Positions 32,900-44,800 of a stretch of DNA of 64,000 nucleotides are shown here, piece after piece (position 1 is the first letter of the stretch; each line of letters starts with the position of its first letter). The translations under genes were made by a program, and so were the position numbers. Origin of the DNA: Dillenia suffruticosa (taxonomy: Eukaryota; Streptophyta; Magnoliopsida; Dilleniales; Dilleniaceae); assembly GCA_033439265.1 (NCBI GenBank), contig JAVTVX010000035.1:20176001-20240000 (forward strand). Reading direction: 5' to 3'. The notes beneath the pieces are model-generated. The model worked only from the letters and a program-made list of their open reading frames with translations, was not told the DNA's origin and did no database searches.

Positions 32900-34497
32900 C
32901 TGCAAGTAATTCACGGTCCTACTCAATACATTTCATCAATTCTATCTCTGATGTGCAAGTAAAACCATAGAAGGGAAAAGTGATGAAAGAAAATGAAGAA
33001 AAAATTCAAATGGAGTGACAGGGGTAAGGTGGGCAGAACTCAGAGCATGGGGGGGGGGCAGTAACAAATGGATCTTATGTATACTTTTCCCAATAAAAAA
33101 TACACATAATTCATTTTAAAATGAATTTTATGTGGGTCAAAACTGAGGACATGTTTGATATGAGAGAAAATGAGATAAAAAATTATCTCATTAAATTTTT
33201 TTTAATTTAATATTATTTTTTTAACTCAAAACCTTTATGAGGAATCAAATAATAATATAAGTTAATTTATAATTTATTGATTAATTTTATTATTATTAAA
33301 TAAAAATGTTTTAATATATACATGTATTAATGCGGGGAAAACCCATCAAAGATCAAAGTCTCTACCTTTTTTACACCCTTAAATCACAAGCCATGACCTG
33401 TACATATTAAACCCAAAATTCTCAGAATTACCATAAAGAAAATCATAACTCGAAGGATTTCTAATTCTGTAATTAACATTAACAAAAGGAATAATCCCAT
33501 GTAGCAAACTGCATTGCCGTGCTTGGTGGGGTTGTCAATTCCGTGCTCACAATCACCGTCACATTTATAAATTTGCCCAAAAAGGAAACCAAACCCAAAA
33601 CCCCACCATGCAAATAACGTTTCTCTTACATGAAAAATACCGAACATGGTACGTAACGTCATTTGATTTTTTTCTGGCTTCACTCGTGAAAAATGAGTTT
33701 GTCAATCAGACACGTGTCACGAAACCAGCTCGAGTATTTCTCAAGACCCAGCTCATCGTTAGTCGCGAGTCACCAGGTTAGATCTAATTAAAAATAATTT
33801 TAAACATGTTACGTTAACTAATTGGGACAAACTTTAAAAAAACTCTTTTTGCCCTTTTTCCAAGAGTAACTCTTTTTTCTATACGTATAAACATTAGGAG
33901 TTTATAGCTTGAATTGTATTAGTAGATATTTGATTTTTTTTTTTAGAAAAAAAGAGAAAAATTAAAAAAAAAATGTATTGACTTAGATTCCGTCTTATAT
34001 TAAATTTTTAAATTTGCTTTTATTGTTTCCCTAGAGTTTTAATTCCTGTTTTTTGTTTTATTGTAATTCTTACTTAATCTGATAATGTGAGATATTTCTT
34101 ATTTCTTTTGTTATTTCAAAGGTTTTGAACACTCACCGGACTTAAAATTCACTAAATCCAATATTCTCTTACCACACTGTCTTCGTGTTCCTTTGTGTAA
34201 TTTTTTAATATTTTATTATTCAATTACGTAATTGAGCCATAGGGCATGAACAGCTGAGGAAAGGGTCCCAGTGCCATGAGTGGGTCCGATAAAACTGATC
34301 AAACATTTCCAATGTTCGTTAACTTTTCGGATGACCCCACCGGCCACCGAAAAATCAAAAAAAAAAAAGGAAAAAGAAAAAGAAAAACGCATTTAACTCC
34401 GGAATTCTCACTCTCCGATCATCTGTTCTCTGTAAAACATCTCACGTATAATTAGGGTTTGTTGTTTTGACGAAAGTTGCGGAGAGAGAGAGCATTA
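32900..34497. other. Intergenic; promoter side of the PDAT1-like locus
   Basis: AT-rich spacer with a G-run at about 33051-33058. The last 150 bases before 34498, with GA-rich sequence, are the likely 5' leader of the PDAT-like gene. No other supported gene; the minus-strand frame at 33384-33683 lacks family features. Confidence 0.45.
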
Positions 34498-35384
34498 ATG
34501 GATGAACTTAGCGGAAGTAATCAATGGGGTAATCAGAGACAGAGTCAGAGGTGGAGCGAGCATTTATTCAAAAACCTTCGCGTAAATGTCGCTTTTAAGA
34601 CGACGAAAAGGCTCAGAAACGATAAAGATTCGAATACAACACACGATTCAGAACCCATCGAAGATGAAGATTTGAAGACAGAGAAAGCGAGGAGAGAGAA
34701 AACTAAAAAGAAGAGCAAGTGGGGTGGTGTAGACTGTTGTTGTTGGCTGATTGGTTGTATCTGTTCAGTGTGGTGGATACTCCTCTTCTTGTACAATGCT
34801 TTGCCTGCTTCGATTCCTCAGTACGTGGCGGAGGCCATTACAGGGCCCTTACCGGATCCTCCTGGAGTCAAATTGTGTAAAGGGGGTTTGAGAGTAAAGC
34901 ATCCTGTGGTTTTTGTTCCTGGAATTGTGACCGGTGGGCTTGAGTTGTGGGAAGGGCATAATTGTGCTGAAGGGCTGTTCAGGAAGAGGCTTTGGGGTGG
35001 TACATTTGGTGAAGTCTATAAAAGGATTGTTGCTTATTTTTTGACTTGGGTTTTTGATTTTTTTCCCAATTTTTTTTTTTTACTGTGGAATTTGGTTTTG
35101 GTTGAAAGGTTTGTTGTTCAGGAAGAGAGAGAAGGGGGTGGTCCTTCAGGTTTGGGTTTGTGTTTATTATCTTTGTTGCGTGTTTTTGGGAACTGGGTTT
35201 TGATTTTTAATGCCATTTGTTTTCATATTTGTTAATCTTTTTTGTGTGTGAAAATTGGTTTTGAACAGGTTTTTGATAGAGGGGTTTGTTTTTATGGAGG
35301 GTGGGTTGCTTGTTTGTTGTTGCATAATTTTTAGAACTGGGTATTTCACTTTTCGTGCTAAACTTTATTTAATTTGGCATGCCA

Positions 35385-36350
35385 TGTAATGGGAAAGTGG
35401 GGAATTTATTTAACGTTGTCAGCAGTGCAAATTAAGGTTTTTGGTGAGGGATTGCTTTGGAAGAGGCCTGGGAGTGGTACATTTTAGTGAAGCTTAGTGA
35501 AGATTTGGCTTTTTGTGTGGAGTGTTCCGGCATAATTTTGGGTTTTTGGTGTTTGATTTTGATGCTAATTTTTTTTTTCCTGAAATTGTTTGGATTCTAT
35601 CTGATTTGGCATGCCATGAATTGGGATAGTGGGGATTGCAGATTTAATCTATTCAAGTGCGAAATCTGTGGTTACGGTGTTTGATTTTGGGTTGTACACT
35701 TGGTGAAGTTTATAAAAGATTTGGCTTTTATTGATTTTTATTGCCTAAAGTTCGGTTTTGGAACACTTTTGTGAGTTTACATATTTGTTATTTGGTGAGG
35801 CGTTTTCTGTAGTCGTTGCATAGTTTTCCAACCTGGTGTTCAATTCGATGCTACGATTCTTTTCTCTTTTTTCCCCTCATTTTGGGATAGTTTGCTTTGT
35901 GGAAGGCATGAAATGGAGAAGTGGCGAATTAAGTTAGGTTTGTGGGAATTGCATATTTCATTATTTGTTTAGTGATATGGCACAACATCTGCAGTTTATA
36001 AAAAGGTTTGACCATTTTTTTGTGGGGGGGGGGATTTGTTTTGGGTTTTCTGTTGTTTGATATTGATGCAAAAATTTTCTGGGTTGGTTTATATTTGGAT
36101 TTAGTACATCATAAAATGGGAAAGTGGGGAACTTGGTTAAGGTCGTGGGAAGGGCAAATGATTATTGCGTAATCCATGGTATTGGGTGCTCAGTTATTGT
36201 ATAATTTTGCGATTTGGTGTTCGATTTTAATGCTTTTTTTTTTTTTAAGAGATAGCCAGCTTATTGGTACACCGTGAGATGGCGAAATAGGGGATTAAAT
36301 TAGGGTTGTGGGAAATGCAAACTTGATTTTTTGAATGTGAAATATGGTGA
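35385..36350. repeat. Degenerate tandem repeats in PDAT1-like intron 1
   Basis: Five diverged copies of a block resembling GCATGCCATGAAATGGG, then AAGTGGGGAATT, then TTGTGGGAA and GCAAAT, starting near 35385, 35608, 35905, 36110 and 36270. Some copies also carry a version of the exon 1 end (GGAAGAGGC near 35458; TTGGTGAAGTTTATAAAAG near 35700; GTTTATAAAAAGGTTTGA near 35994). Confidence 0.6.
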
Positions 36351-36627
36351 AAAAGTTTTTGTAGTTTTCTTTTAATTATGCTTTAACAGTTTATGGTGAC
36401 GAATTGGGTGGCTGAGTTCTATGTTAGGGTTGGCTTTCTGCTTTAGTTATGTGACAAGGAATAATAATATGGTGATTACAAGAAAATTTTACTCGCTCTG
36501 TAAAACTGGTTTTGTTCTTTTATTAGTTGTGACTGAAATGTGAGGAAGTTGTATCTAGAAGTTGCTTTGGCAGTTAAGGAATGATAAATAGTACTTTTTT
36601 TCTCCGTTAATCTTGGAAACTGATTAA

Positions 36628-37093
36628 GTGTCTGTTTGGTAAGGTTTTTTTTTTTGGTTTTTTTTCTTCTTCTAAGGAGAAACAAAAATTAATAACTTTT
36701 AAAATTAAATTAAAAGTTGTTTAATATTTTTACTTTTAAAAATAAACTTATTCAATAACTTTTGAAATAAAGTTAAAAGTTAAAATATAAAATTAAATAA
36801 AAAAAGAGAATATAAAGGTAAATCAATTTATGATTATGGATATATTTAAAATTTTATATATTTCGAGTCAGATATAAATAGAATTTAAAGAAACACATTT
36901 CCTAAAAAGTTGACGTGTTTTTAAAATGAAAAACAAAAACTCCTTTTAGGAGCTTTTGCTTTTTTTTTTTTGTTTTTTTTCGTAAAAAAAAATAAAGTTT
37001 CTTTTTTTTAAGAGTTTCTTAAAAAAATTGTTTGGTAGGACTTTTTCTTAAAAAGAGAAGAGAAACTAAAAAAAAGTTCTGTCAAACGGGCAC
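36628..37093. mobile_element. MITE, Tourist (PIF/Harbinger)-like, in PDAT1-like intron 1 (copy 2)
   Basis: 466-bp element with inverted ends GTGTCTGTTTGGTA and, reverse-complemented, GTGCCCGTTTGACA, flanked by TAA on both sides (36625-36627 and 37094-37096). A 3-bp TAA/TTA duplication and GTTTGG-type ends are usual for Tourist-like MITEs. The interior is A/T-rich and non-coding and aligns with 13808-14182. Confidence 0.72.
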
Positions 37094-40000
37094 TAAACCT
37101 CCGTAGGCTTTGCTTTATGATAATTATGCATAGGTAGTTCTTCATTAATTATGGATTGATATGGTTACAAAAAAAATGCATATGAGGAAGGCTGGATTGA
37201 GTCCTTTTGATGGCTCTGGAAGAACATCTCTTACCCTTTTGCAAGTTTAAAGGGAATTCTAAATTATTTCCCATGTTTATAATGAATATATAAAGGTCTT
37301 TTGCATGCACTTGTGCAGCTCTTTGGACACCACAGTATGGCAGATAAGTGATTTTGTTTTATTTTGTGCTTAGCTGGTGCTTAAATCTTGTGATTTATTG
37401 GTTTTCCAATGAGAAGGACAGGGTTCTTTGTTAAATCATCCGAAAAGCATATCTGAGTAAAATTGAGGATCATTTGTACTCTTGAATAATGAGCATGGTT
37501 TAAGTTAGTAATTCCGCCTTGCTGTTTCCTGTTAGCTGTCAAAATGTGTTTAATTGTGCATGGTTTCTAATTCTGTTTTCTCCTGCCAAGATACATAATT
37601 TTTCTTTTTGTCCTGTGTAAATCATGTTTCCAGCTTAATATTTTGCTGAAAATTCATTAAATCTCTCTCTCATTCTCTGTCTCTGTCTCTCTCTCTCTCT
37701 CTCTCTTTCTCACGCGCGCGCACACACACACACATGCGTGCAAAAGTAAGTTGGAACGATAAAATTGTATCTCTGCTACAATACCTGTCAGAATTCCAAA
37801 TCAATTTACCTCTATAGGCCATTATGTTGGGTCCAGCACTTGTCTCTGGATAATGAAACTGGACTGGATCCTCTTGGTATTAGGGTCAGGCCAGTATCTG
37901 GACTTGTTGCAGCTGATTACTTTTCCCCTGGCTATTTTGTCTGGCAGTTTTAATTGCAAATTTGGCTCGCTTAGGTTATGAGGAGAAAACAATGTATATG
38001 GCCGCAGATGATTGGAGAATTTCATTTCAGAACACTGAGGTGGTCTTTTTCCTTTCAAGTCAAATATTCTCCTTGTCTATGTTTTGGTTTGATTATCTCT
38101 GAATACAACCTCTTGATCCACTGGCACAGTGAGTTTTGCTTTTTAGTTTGCTCATGTTTTTCTGCCAAACTGGGTTTGACAGGTTAGGGATCAAACTATG
38201 AGCAGGATTAAAAGTAATATAGAACTAATGGTGAAGACAAACGGAAAAAAGGTTGTTGTCATTCCACATTCTATGGGCACTCTATACTTCCTACATTTTA
38301 TGAAATGGGTAGAGGCACCTGCTCCAATGGGAGGTGGTGGTGGACCAGATTGGTGTGCTAAGCATATTAAAGCAGTTTTGAAAATAGGTGCACCATTTCT
38401 AGGGTTTCCGAAAGCTGTTGCTGGAATTTTCTCTGGTGAAGCCAAAGATAATGCTATTGCAAGGTACCTTAACGTCTAGAACTATTGACACCAGTTCCTT
38501 ATCAGTTTATGTCTTGTTCATGAAACTTGCTATGATGAATAAGTTTTCTATGGTTCAGGAGAAGCTATACCACGTGGCTTGATTAATGCTTAGAAGAAAT
38601 ATGCATCAGTAAATGTTTGTTGATCTCATACAATGATGTCAATTAGTGTTATTGACTTATTTTATTAATACTTACTCTGATTGCATGCGGAGCAATTTAC
38701 TGTGTTGACAAATACTTGCCTTCAGAAAAAGTCTTACACTTCAAACTGGCTTTGAATGAACATAGCCTTTTAAATCACAGGAATATCTGCATCCCAACCC
38801 TCAAGTGCAATTGTTTGGCATGAAATATGCATATTCTATACTGGTAAAATGATATATTAAAAATTGTTTGCCTGTTTAGATGTAGAAGCATTAGGGATGC
38901 GTCGATTCCAGTTTGCTAGAAGTTCTGCAATTGGTATCTAATTGTTACATTATGTATGCATGTATTTGATTTTCATGGGAAGTGCAGGCCCTGTTGATTA
39001 TCTTGTCGTGATAGGGTTTTCTCATTTCTTACTTATATCTTAAACTATAGAATTTGTTCTGGTCAATCTTCTCTCCTCCCCCCTCATTTTGCTGATCACT
39101 TCATTTCAAGTGATCATTTTCTGCTTTCAAATTCTCTATGTTTCTCCGGGATTGATTACATTCTCTTGAACCTGTAATAAGCATCCATCCATCATGTTCT
39201 TTATTTTTTTTTCCTTGTCCACAATGGTTTCCTTTCCTCCACTGGCTATGTTCAAGGGAGTTCTTCAAGTTTGATCTTCTGAACTGTTGTGATTTTCTTC
39301 TAGATTCTGTTAATTCAAATGTTGAACTTATTTATGTTCTATGTTAGAACCAGTGAATCATATTGCGCACTTTCTTTGAAGTATTCATTAATAACGTTGC
39401 ATTTGTTCAGAAATTGAATCAAGTTGTGCTTATTGGTGGTTCTTTGGATTATTGATAACCTTGTTACTTATGTAGGGCCTTTGCTCCTGTTGTTTTGGAT
39501 AACGATATATTTGGTTTTCAAACCTTGCAACATATGATGCGGATGACCTGGACATGGGATTCACCCATGTCAATGATTCCAAAAGGCGGAGAAACTATTT
39601 GGGGTACCCTTGACTGGTCCCCCGAGGATGGTTATGTTTGTAGCTACAAAAGGCAAAAGAACAATGACACCAAGGCTGTGCGGCAAAGGGAACAAGCCAA
39701 GATCTTCCATCTAAAAGTGTAAATTATGGACGAATTATATCTTTTGGGAAGGATGTAGCTGAGGCACATTCATCTAAGATCGAAAGGAACAATTTCAAGG
39801 TAAAGGTTCAAGCTCCAAATCACTTTCTGTTTTCAAAATGCAATTTTAATGTCAGTAGAAGTTGTTGGTGTGTCTCCAGCTGATGAGCTAATTTCAAACT
39901 CTACTGTTTCTTTTGTTGATTTTTGGTTACCTGGATTCTAATTGTGGACTGCACCTTTTGAAACCAGGGGATCTTTTTGATGGAGAAGTGCTAATGATTA

Positions 40001-41873
40001 ATAAGTGCTTTTTTTCTTGGGGGGTCATAAATTCTTAACTTCCACTCATTACGGCTTGAGATTGATAATAATTTTAAATCATTATAGGGCAATTTTATTT
40101 CAGCATGAAAAAATATACATTTCCCTATGAAAATTTAATACTATAGTTGATGAATTCTAGAATAAGAGAAAATAAGGTTGAAGAGCTTTCTGGAAGTGCC
40201 TTCTGAATCCCATCAAACACTCCCTTCAAATAATCAGTATTATGGATTACATAATTCTTCTTTTCCATTAAGTCTTCTGCTTAGCCAAACCATCGTGACT
40301 GTCTGCACAATGTGGGCATGTATGGATTATTCCTTGTCAAATTGCGGCCACCGGTATACATTGTTTTCTGGTTAATCCATTACATATAACTTTGTTATCA
40401 GTTTTTTGTTCTTAGCCATGCCAATTGTTGTCCTGCAGGATGCTATTACGGCTAATGACCTTGCAAATACTTCCAGCAATGATGTATGGACAGAGTATAA
40501 TGAAATGAGCATTGGGGCTATAAGAGCTGTTGCAGATCAAAAAGTTTATACAGCTGGATCAGTTTTGGATCTGCTCAATTTTGTTGCCCCAAAGTTGATG
40601 ACACGTGGAAGTACTCATTTTTCTTATGGAATAGCAGATAATCTGGATGACCCAAAGTATGAACACCACAAATATTGGTCTAACCCCTTGGAAACAACGC
40701 AAGACTCCTTTTTATTTTTCAATTATATTTAAAACTTGTTTCTTGGCAAATTAGAGCACAGTATTTGACCATAGCAAATTTGATTTTAACCACCATTTTT
40801 AGGCTACTTCAAATTGACCCGAGTGGTACCACTCCTGTAGTCAAGCGAACATGCTATTTAATTCACGAGGGACCATTCTCTTGAGCAATGATTTAGGTCT
40901 TGGGTTGCTCATGCCACACTGTTCATTTATGTCTTCTTCAGATCCGCCACCCTTTAAGGACCCATTAGCCAGGAAGGCTATGGGGAAACAGCTCTTTCTT
41001 TAAATATTTAGGCCCCAGAGAAACACCATCTTAATGTTATTCTTACAATTCCATGGTACCTCCATCCAGGTTCTTTTCTCTTGGAGAGTGATGTTACCAT
41101 TTCCTGAAATCTAGGAATGGTCAAAATGTTGGTATTGATGCATTGGTCTAGTTTATTCGTCCATTGTTAACAGCTGGATAATGTTTGCTACACTGCCTCA
41201 CAATTTTCATTTGTGTCAGCAATATCACAACAATTCATCTTTTTCTGTCCGTTGTGAACTTTGGCCGCTAGATTTACTATTTCTTGTTATTAGTCACAAT
41301 AATATTGCCATTGTTGTTTTCTTTTTCCGACCTGCTGTTCAGTCCAATTTGTCTGTTCTTGTTCTTTTATCTTCTTCGGTGTTTTTGAAGATTACCCAAT
41401 GCTCCCGACATGGAGATTTATTCTATGTATGGAGTTGGAATCCCAACAGAACGTGCGTATGTTTACAAGTTGAGTGCCCTTCTGAGTGCTGCATTCCATT
41501 TCAGATTGATAACTCAGTGGAGGGTGTAAATGAGGACAGCTGTCTAAGTGGAGGGGTTTACACTGTTGACGGGGATGAAACTATTCCTGCTCTAAGTGCA
41601 GGTTTCATGAGTGCAAAGGGTTGGCGGGGAAAAACTCGGTTCAATCCCTCAGGCATTTGAACTTATATAAGGGAGTATAATCATGCCCCTCCAGCAAATC
41701 TTCTAGAGGGTTGGGGCACTCAGAGTGGAGCTCACGTTGACATAATGGGGGAATTTGCATTGATCGAGGACATTTTACGAGTAGCAGCAGGAGCTACTGG
41801 AGAAGAGCCAGGCGGAGATCGAGTTTACTCAAATATTTTCAAATGGTCCGAAAAGATCAACTTAAAACTATAA

Positions 41874-44800
41874 ACCAAACGGTGAGCACTTCATATTTCT
41901 CTATGCTATGCCTTTAATACTACGGTTTATTGATGAAAATGTCATAGGACTTTTATATTATCGATTCTTGGGTTTTTTGGGATTGTTCTCTGCTCTTTGT
42001 CTGGCATATTGGTTCTATTTATATTGCATCCTAATCAAGGTTTTAAGCTTTTGTATGCACACAAGCCTTATTGTTAAATAGTTCATTTAGTGCTTAAGGC
42101 ATCCTGCCAAACACATGGGGTCGAGGATGAGTAATATTGGGATAGGATTACTTTCTTTTTATTAAGAAGAGGCTACTTCTGACAATTGAATGAACCTGAT
42201 ACGAGACTATAGTCAATAATTTCATGTTCGGTGGGAATGATATGTTCATTACAATTTTTCTGCACCTATGATCCTTGCTATGTTATTACTGTGTGGCTGT
42301 GAACTCATGACATCAAACTCCTTTGTAACAGGCCACAGGTAACAACCACACATGTTCTACTTTTCTTCGAGCAAACCATCGTATTTAAGGTCATAGATTC
42401 GCTTGCAGAGCTTTGATGGCAGACTTGAGAGAGAAGATGGTTGCTCGAACAACATCCTGACTTTCATATTTAGCGATTGCAATCTTTGACTGCAGATTCC
42501 AGGTCCTCCAACACATCCTTCTCGTGGTAAATTTTGTCCCACTATTGAAAATCCCCCCAACCCGAAGAAAAAAAAATATTATGAATATCCATTTATTTAT
42601 TTATAGTCATGATAATATGATTCTTTTACAAAATTATTGATTCTTCCCAATGCCCTTTCAAAGTATATCCTTGCATTGTTTTGATACTTTTGAACTCTTT
42701 ATGTCTTTATCTATAGGGCAATTTAAGTATATTATTCCATGTACTTGGCTTTTGCATTATTGTCTTGTGTTCATCCCAACATGGACAAGAAGAAACATTG
42801 GAGATATTGACGTCTTGAAGATTTTTTAAAACCTTTTGGAAAAATGGTGACGTTGTGATGGAAATAATTATGTGACTACTCTGGCATCTTAATGCTTGAT
42901 AGAATTTTTTTTTTTTTTTTTTTTGGTTTTAAAAAGTGAAATTCAATTGAAGTATATATTATTTTTTTGATTTTAAATACACGATTTTATTTATAAATAT
43001 ATTTTATAATTTGATCATTTTAAATGAATAGAACTTATTTTTCATTTTTTATTTGTTTCCGGTGCAATCCTCAAAGGTCCTAAATCCCTTAGGCAGAGAG
43101 AGAGAGAGAGAGATGTTAGTGGACAGGGTCTGCTCTGCTACACATCTAACCGAAACCTTTTTGGCTGATATGGTGTCATGTACTGCAAGGAAAATTAGAC
43201 TCACCACCAAACCACTGCATATCCTCCCCAAACCCCACCCCCCAAAAGCTTACCCCAGCCCAAGCCCCCTACCCTTCTTGGACCCTTTTATCAGATTTTG
43301 AAGTCCCGTACCAGGCACCATCCACAAAGAAACGAGCAACCCCATCCACACGACGTATTCTTATTTCCTTGGCTTCCGTGGGTCGCTTTCCCAGTAAAGA
43401 GGCCCGCATGCCTTTTTTTCCCCGGCCTGGTTTTCTCCTCTAACCACTATTTTTAACACCGAACCAATAAACAACCAGCCGACCTACTGGTTCATTAGTT
43501 CACTGATCGACCGATCAAATCATTTTCATTTTATAAACCGAATAACATTATCATAATATTATATATATTTTATCTATACATATTTTTTAAAAAAAATAAA
43601 ATTCATATATCTTTAAAAAAAATAATTTTGTTCCATCAGCAGCCCCATAAAAAAAACTCTATCTGCAATGAAAAACTGATTGTATCGGTATGATTTTATC
43701 TGTTTTTATATGTTTTAAATGATTTTGAGCAAATTTAATTTCATTAATTTAACAATAAAAATCGAATCGAATTATACAACGATATAACATTAAACCAATC
43801 AAATCAATCGATTCGATCTAATTTTAAAAACACTGGCTCCAACCCTTTGCCTCCCCCCACCCGTAATTCCCCCTAAAAATGACTAGTTCTAAATCTCAAA
43901 GTTCCATGAGACTTTTTGAATTTTTTAATGAATTTTCTGAATATTGAAAAAAAATAACCTTTTCGGACCTTTTGCCGAGATCAAGTGAATATTGAAAATC
44001 TAATAATTATCGATAATTTCAATTCAACGTCTCTCTTAGTTATTACACGTAAAAATATAATATTAGTCCCATATCGTTTCAGAACATAGAAATCCAATTT
44101 GGCAGTAAATTACTTTAAATGAATGAGTACAGTCAAAAACAGTGGCTTTAACTGCAAAAATTGAAAGACTGAGATGAAATGCAGCTGCAGCTGCAGCTAA
44201 CACCAAACCAAATTAATTCTCTCCCTCACTTCAATAATTTTCTGTGTTTTTCCATAAAAAGCTTTTAATTTACGCATTTAAGTGTGCTCAGACAAAAATC
44301 TCTATTCCCCACTCATTCTTTTTCATAAATTAATTTCAGAACCAAAAATAAATTTATTTTTGTCCACCAAAAACCCATCACCTTTCTATTATGATTTTTA
44401 ATATATTTTTAGATTTTGATATATAATATTTGAATAATAAATTTTGAATTTTAATATATTTTCGATGTCACTTTAATATATCATTTGAGATAAAATATTT
44501 TTAGTTGCATGTGGAAAATGATAATGATAAAATCATACTTGAAAAAGCAAACTTATGATACTCGAAATAATCTTGAGAGGATCCTAAAGTTAAAATTTTT
44601 TACTTCTCAATAAAAACTTAGGATTTACCGTTCCAAAGATGGCGTAGAATATGTTTCAAGCATCATAAATAGCCCTCCTTTCCGGTACCTTTTGCTTTTT
44701 CCCATATTTAATTTTAGATAGTCGTATCACTCTGGTTTTCTTTTTCTCACAGATATTCGAATTTAGAATTATTAAATGAGATAGAAATTATAATCAAGGG

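Larger units (their letters stand above)
34498..41873 (+). pseudogene. PDAT1: Phospholipid:diacylglycerol acyltransferase 1-like, probable pseudogene
   Basis: PDAT moves an acyl chain from phospholipid to diacylglycerol to make triacylglycerol at the ER. Exon positions: 34498-35024, 37818-38039, 38183-38463, 39476-39799, 40439-40698 and 41391-41873. Family marks are clear: the N-terminal helix (WWILLFLYNALPAS), ITGPLPDPPGVKL, the lid with GGGGGPDWCAKHIKAV, and triad residues Ser in PHSMG (exon 3), Asp in VDGDETIP and His in GAHVDIMG (exon 6). Lesions: the exon 1 donor reads GA (35025-35026); one base is missing at about 37944; exon 4 shifts frame before 39720; the exon 5 donor is GC (40699-40700); one base is missing at about 41476; and there is a TGA at 41658-41660. 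Exon phases agree only if the frameshifts are allowed for. Exon 3 is clean. Assembly errors could explain single-base losses but not all of these. Confidence 0.85.

Noticed and set aside
33384..33683. 99-codon minus-strand frame before the PDAT1-like gene
   Set aside because: Hydrophobic, AT-driven composition, no acceptor or donor context and no family features.
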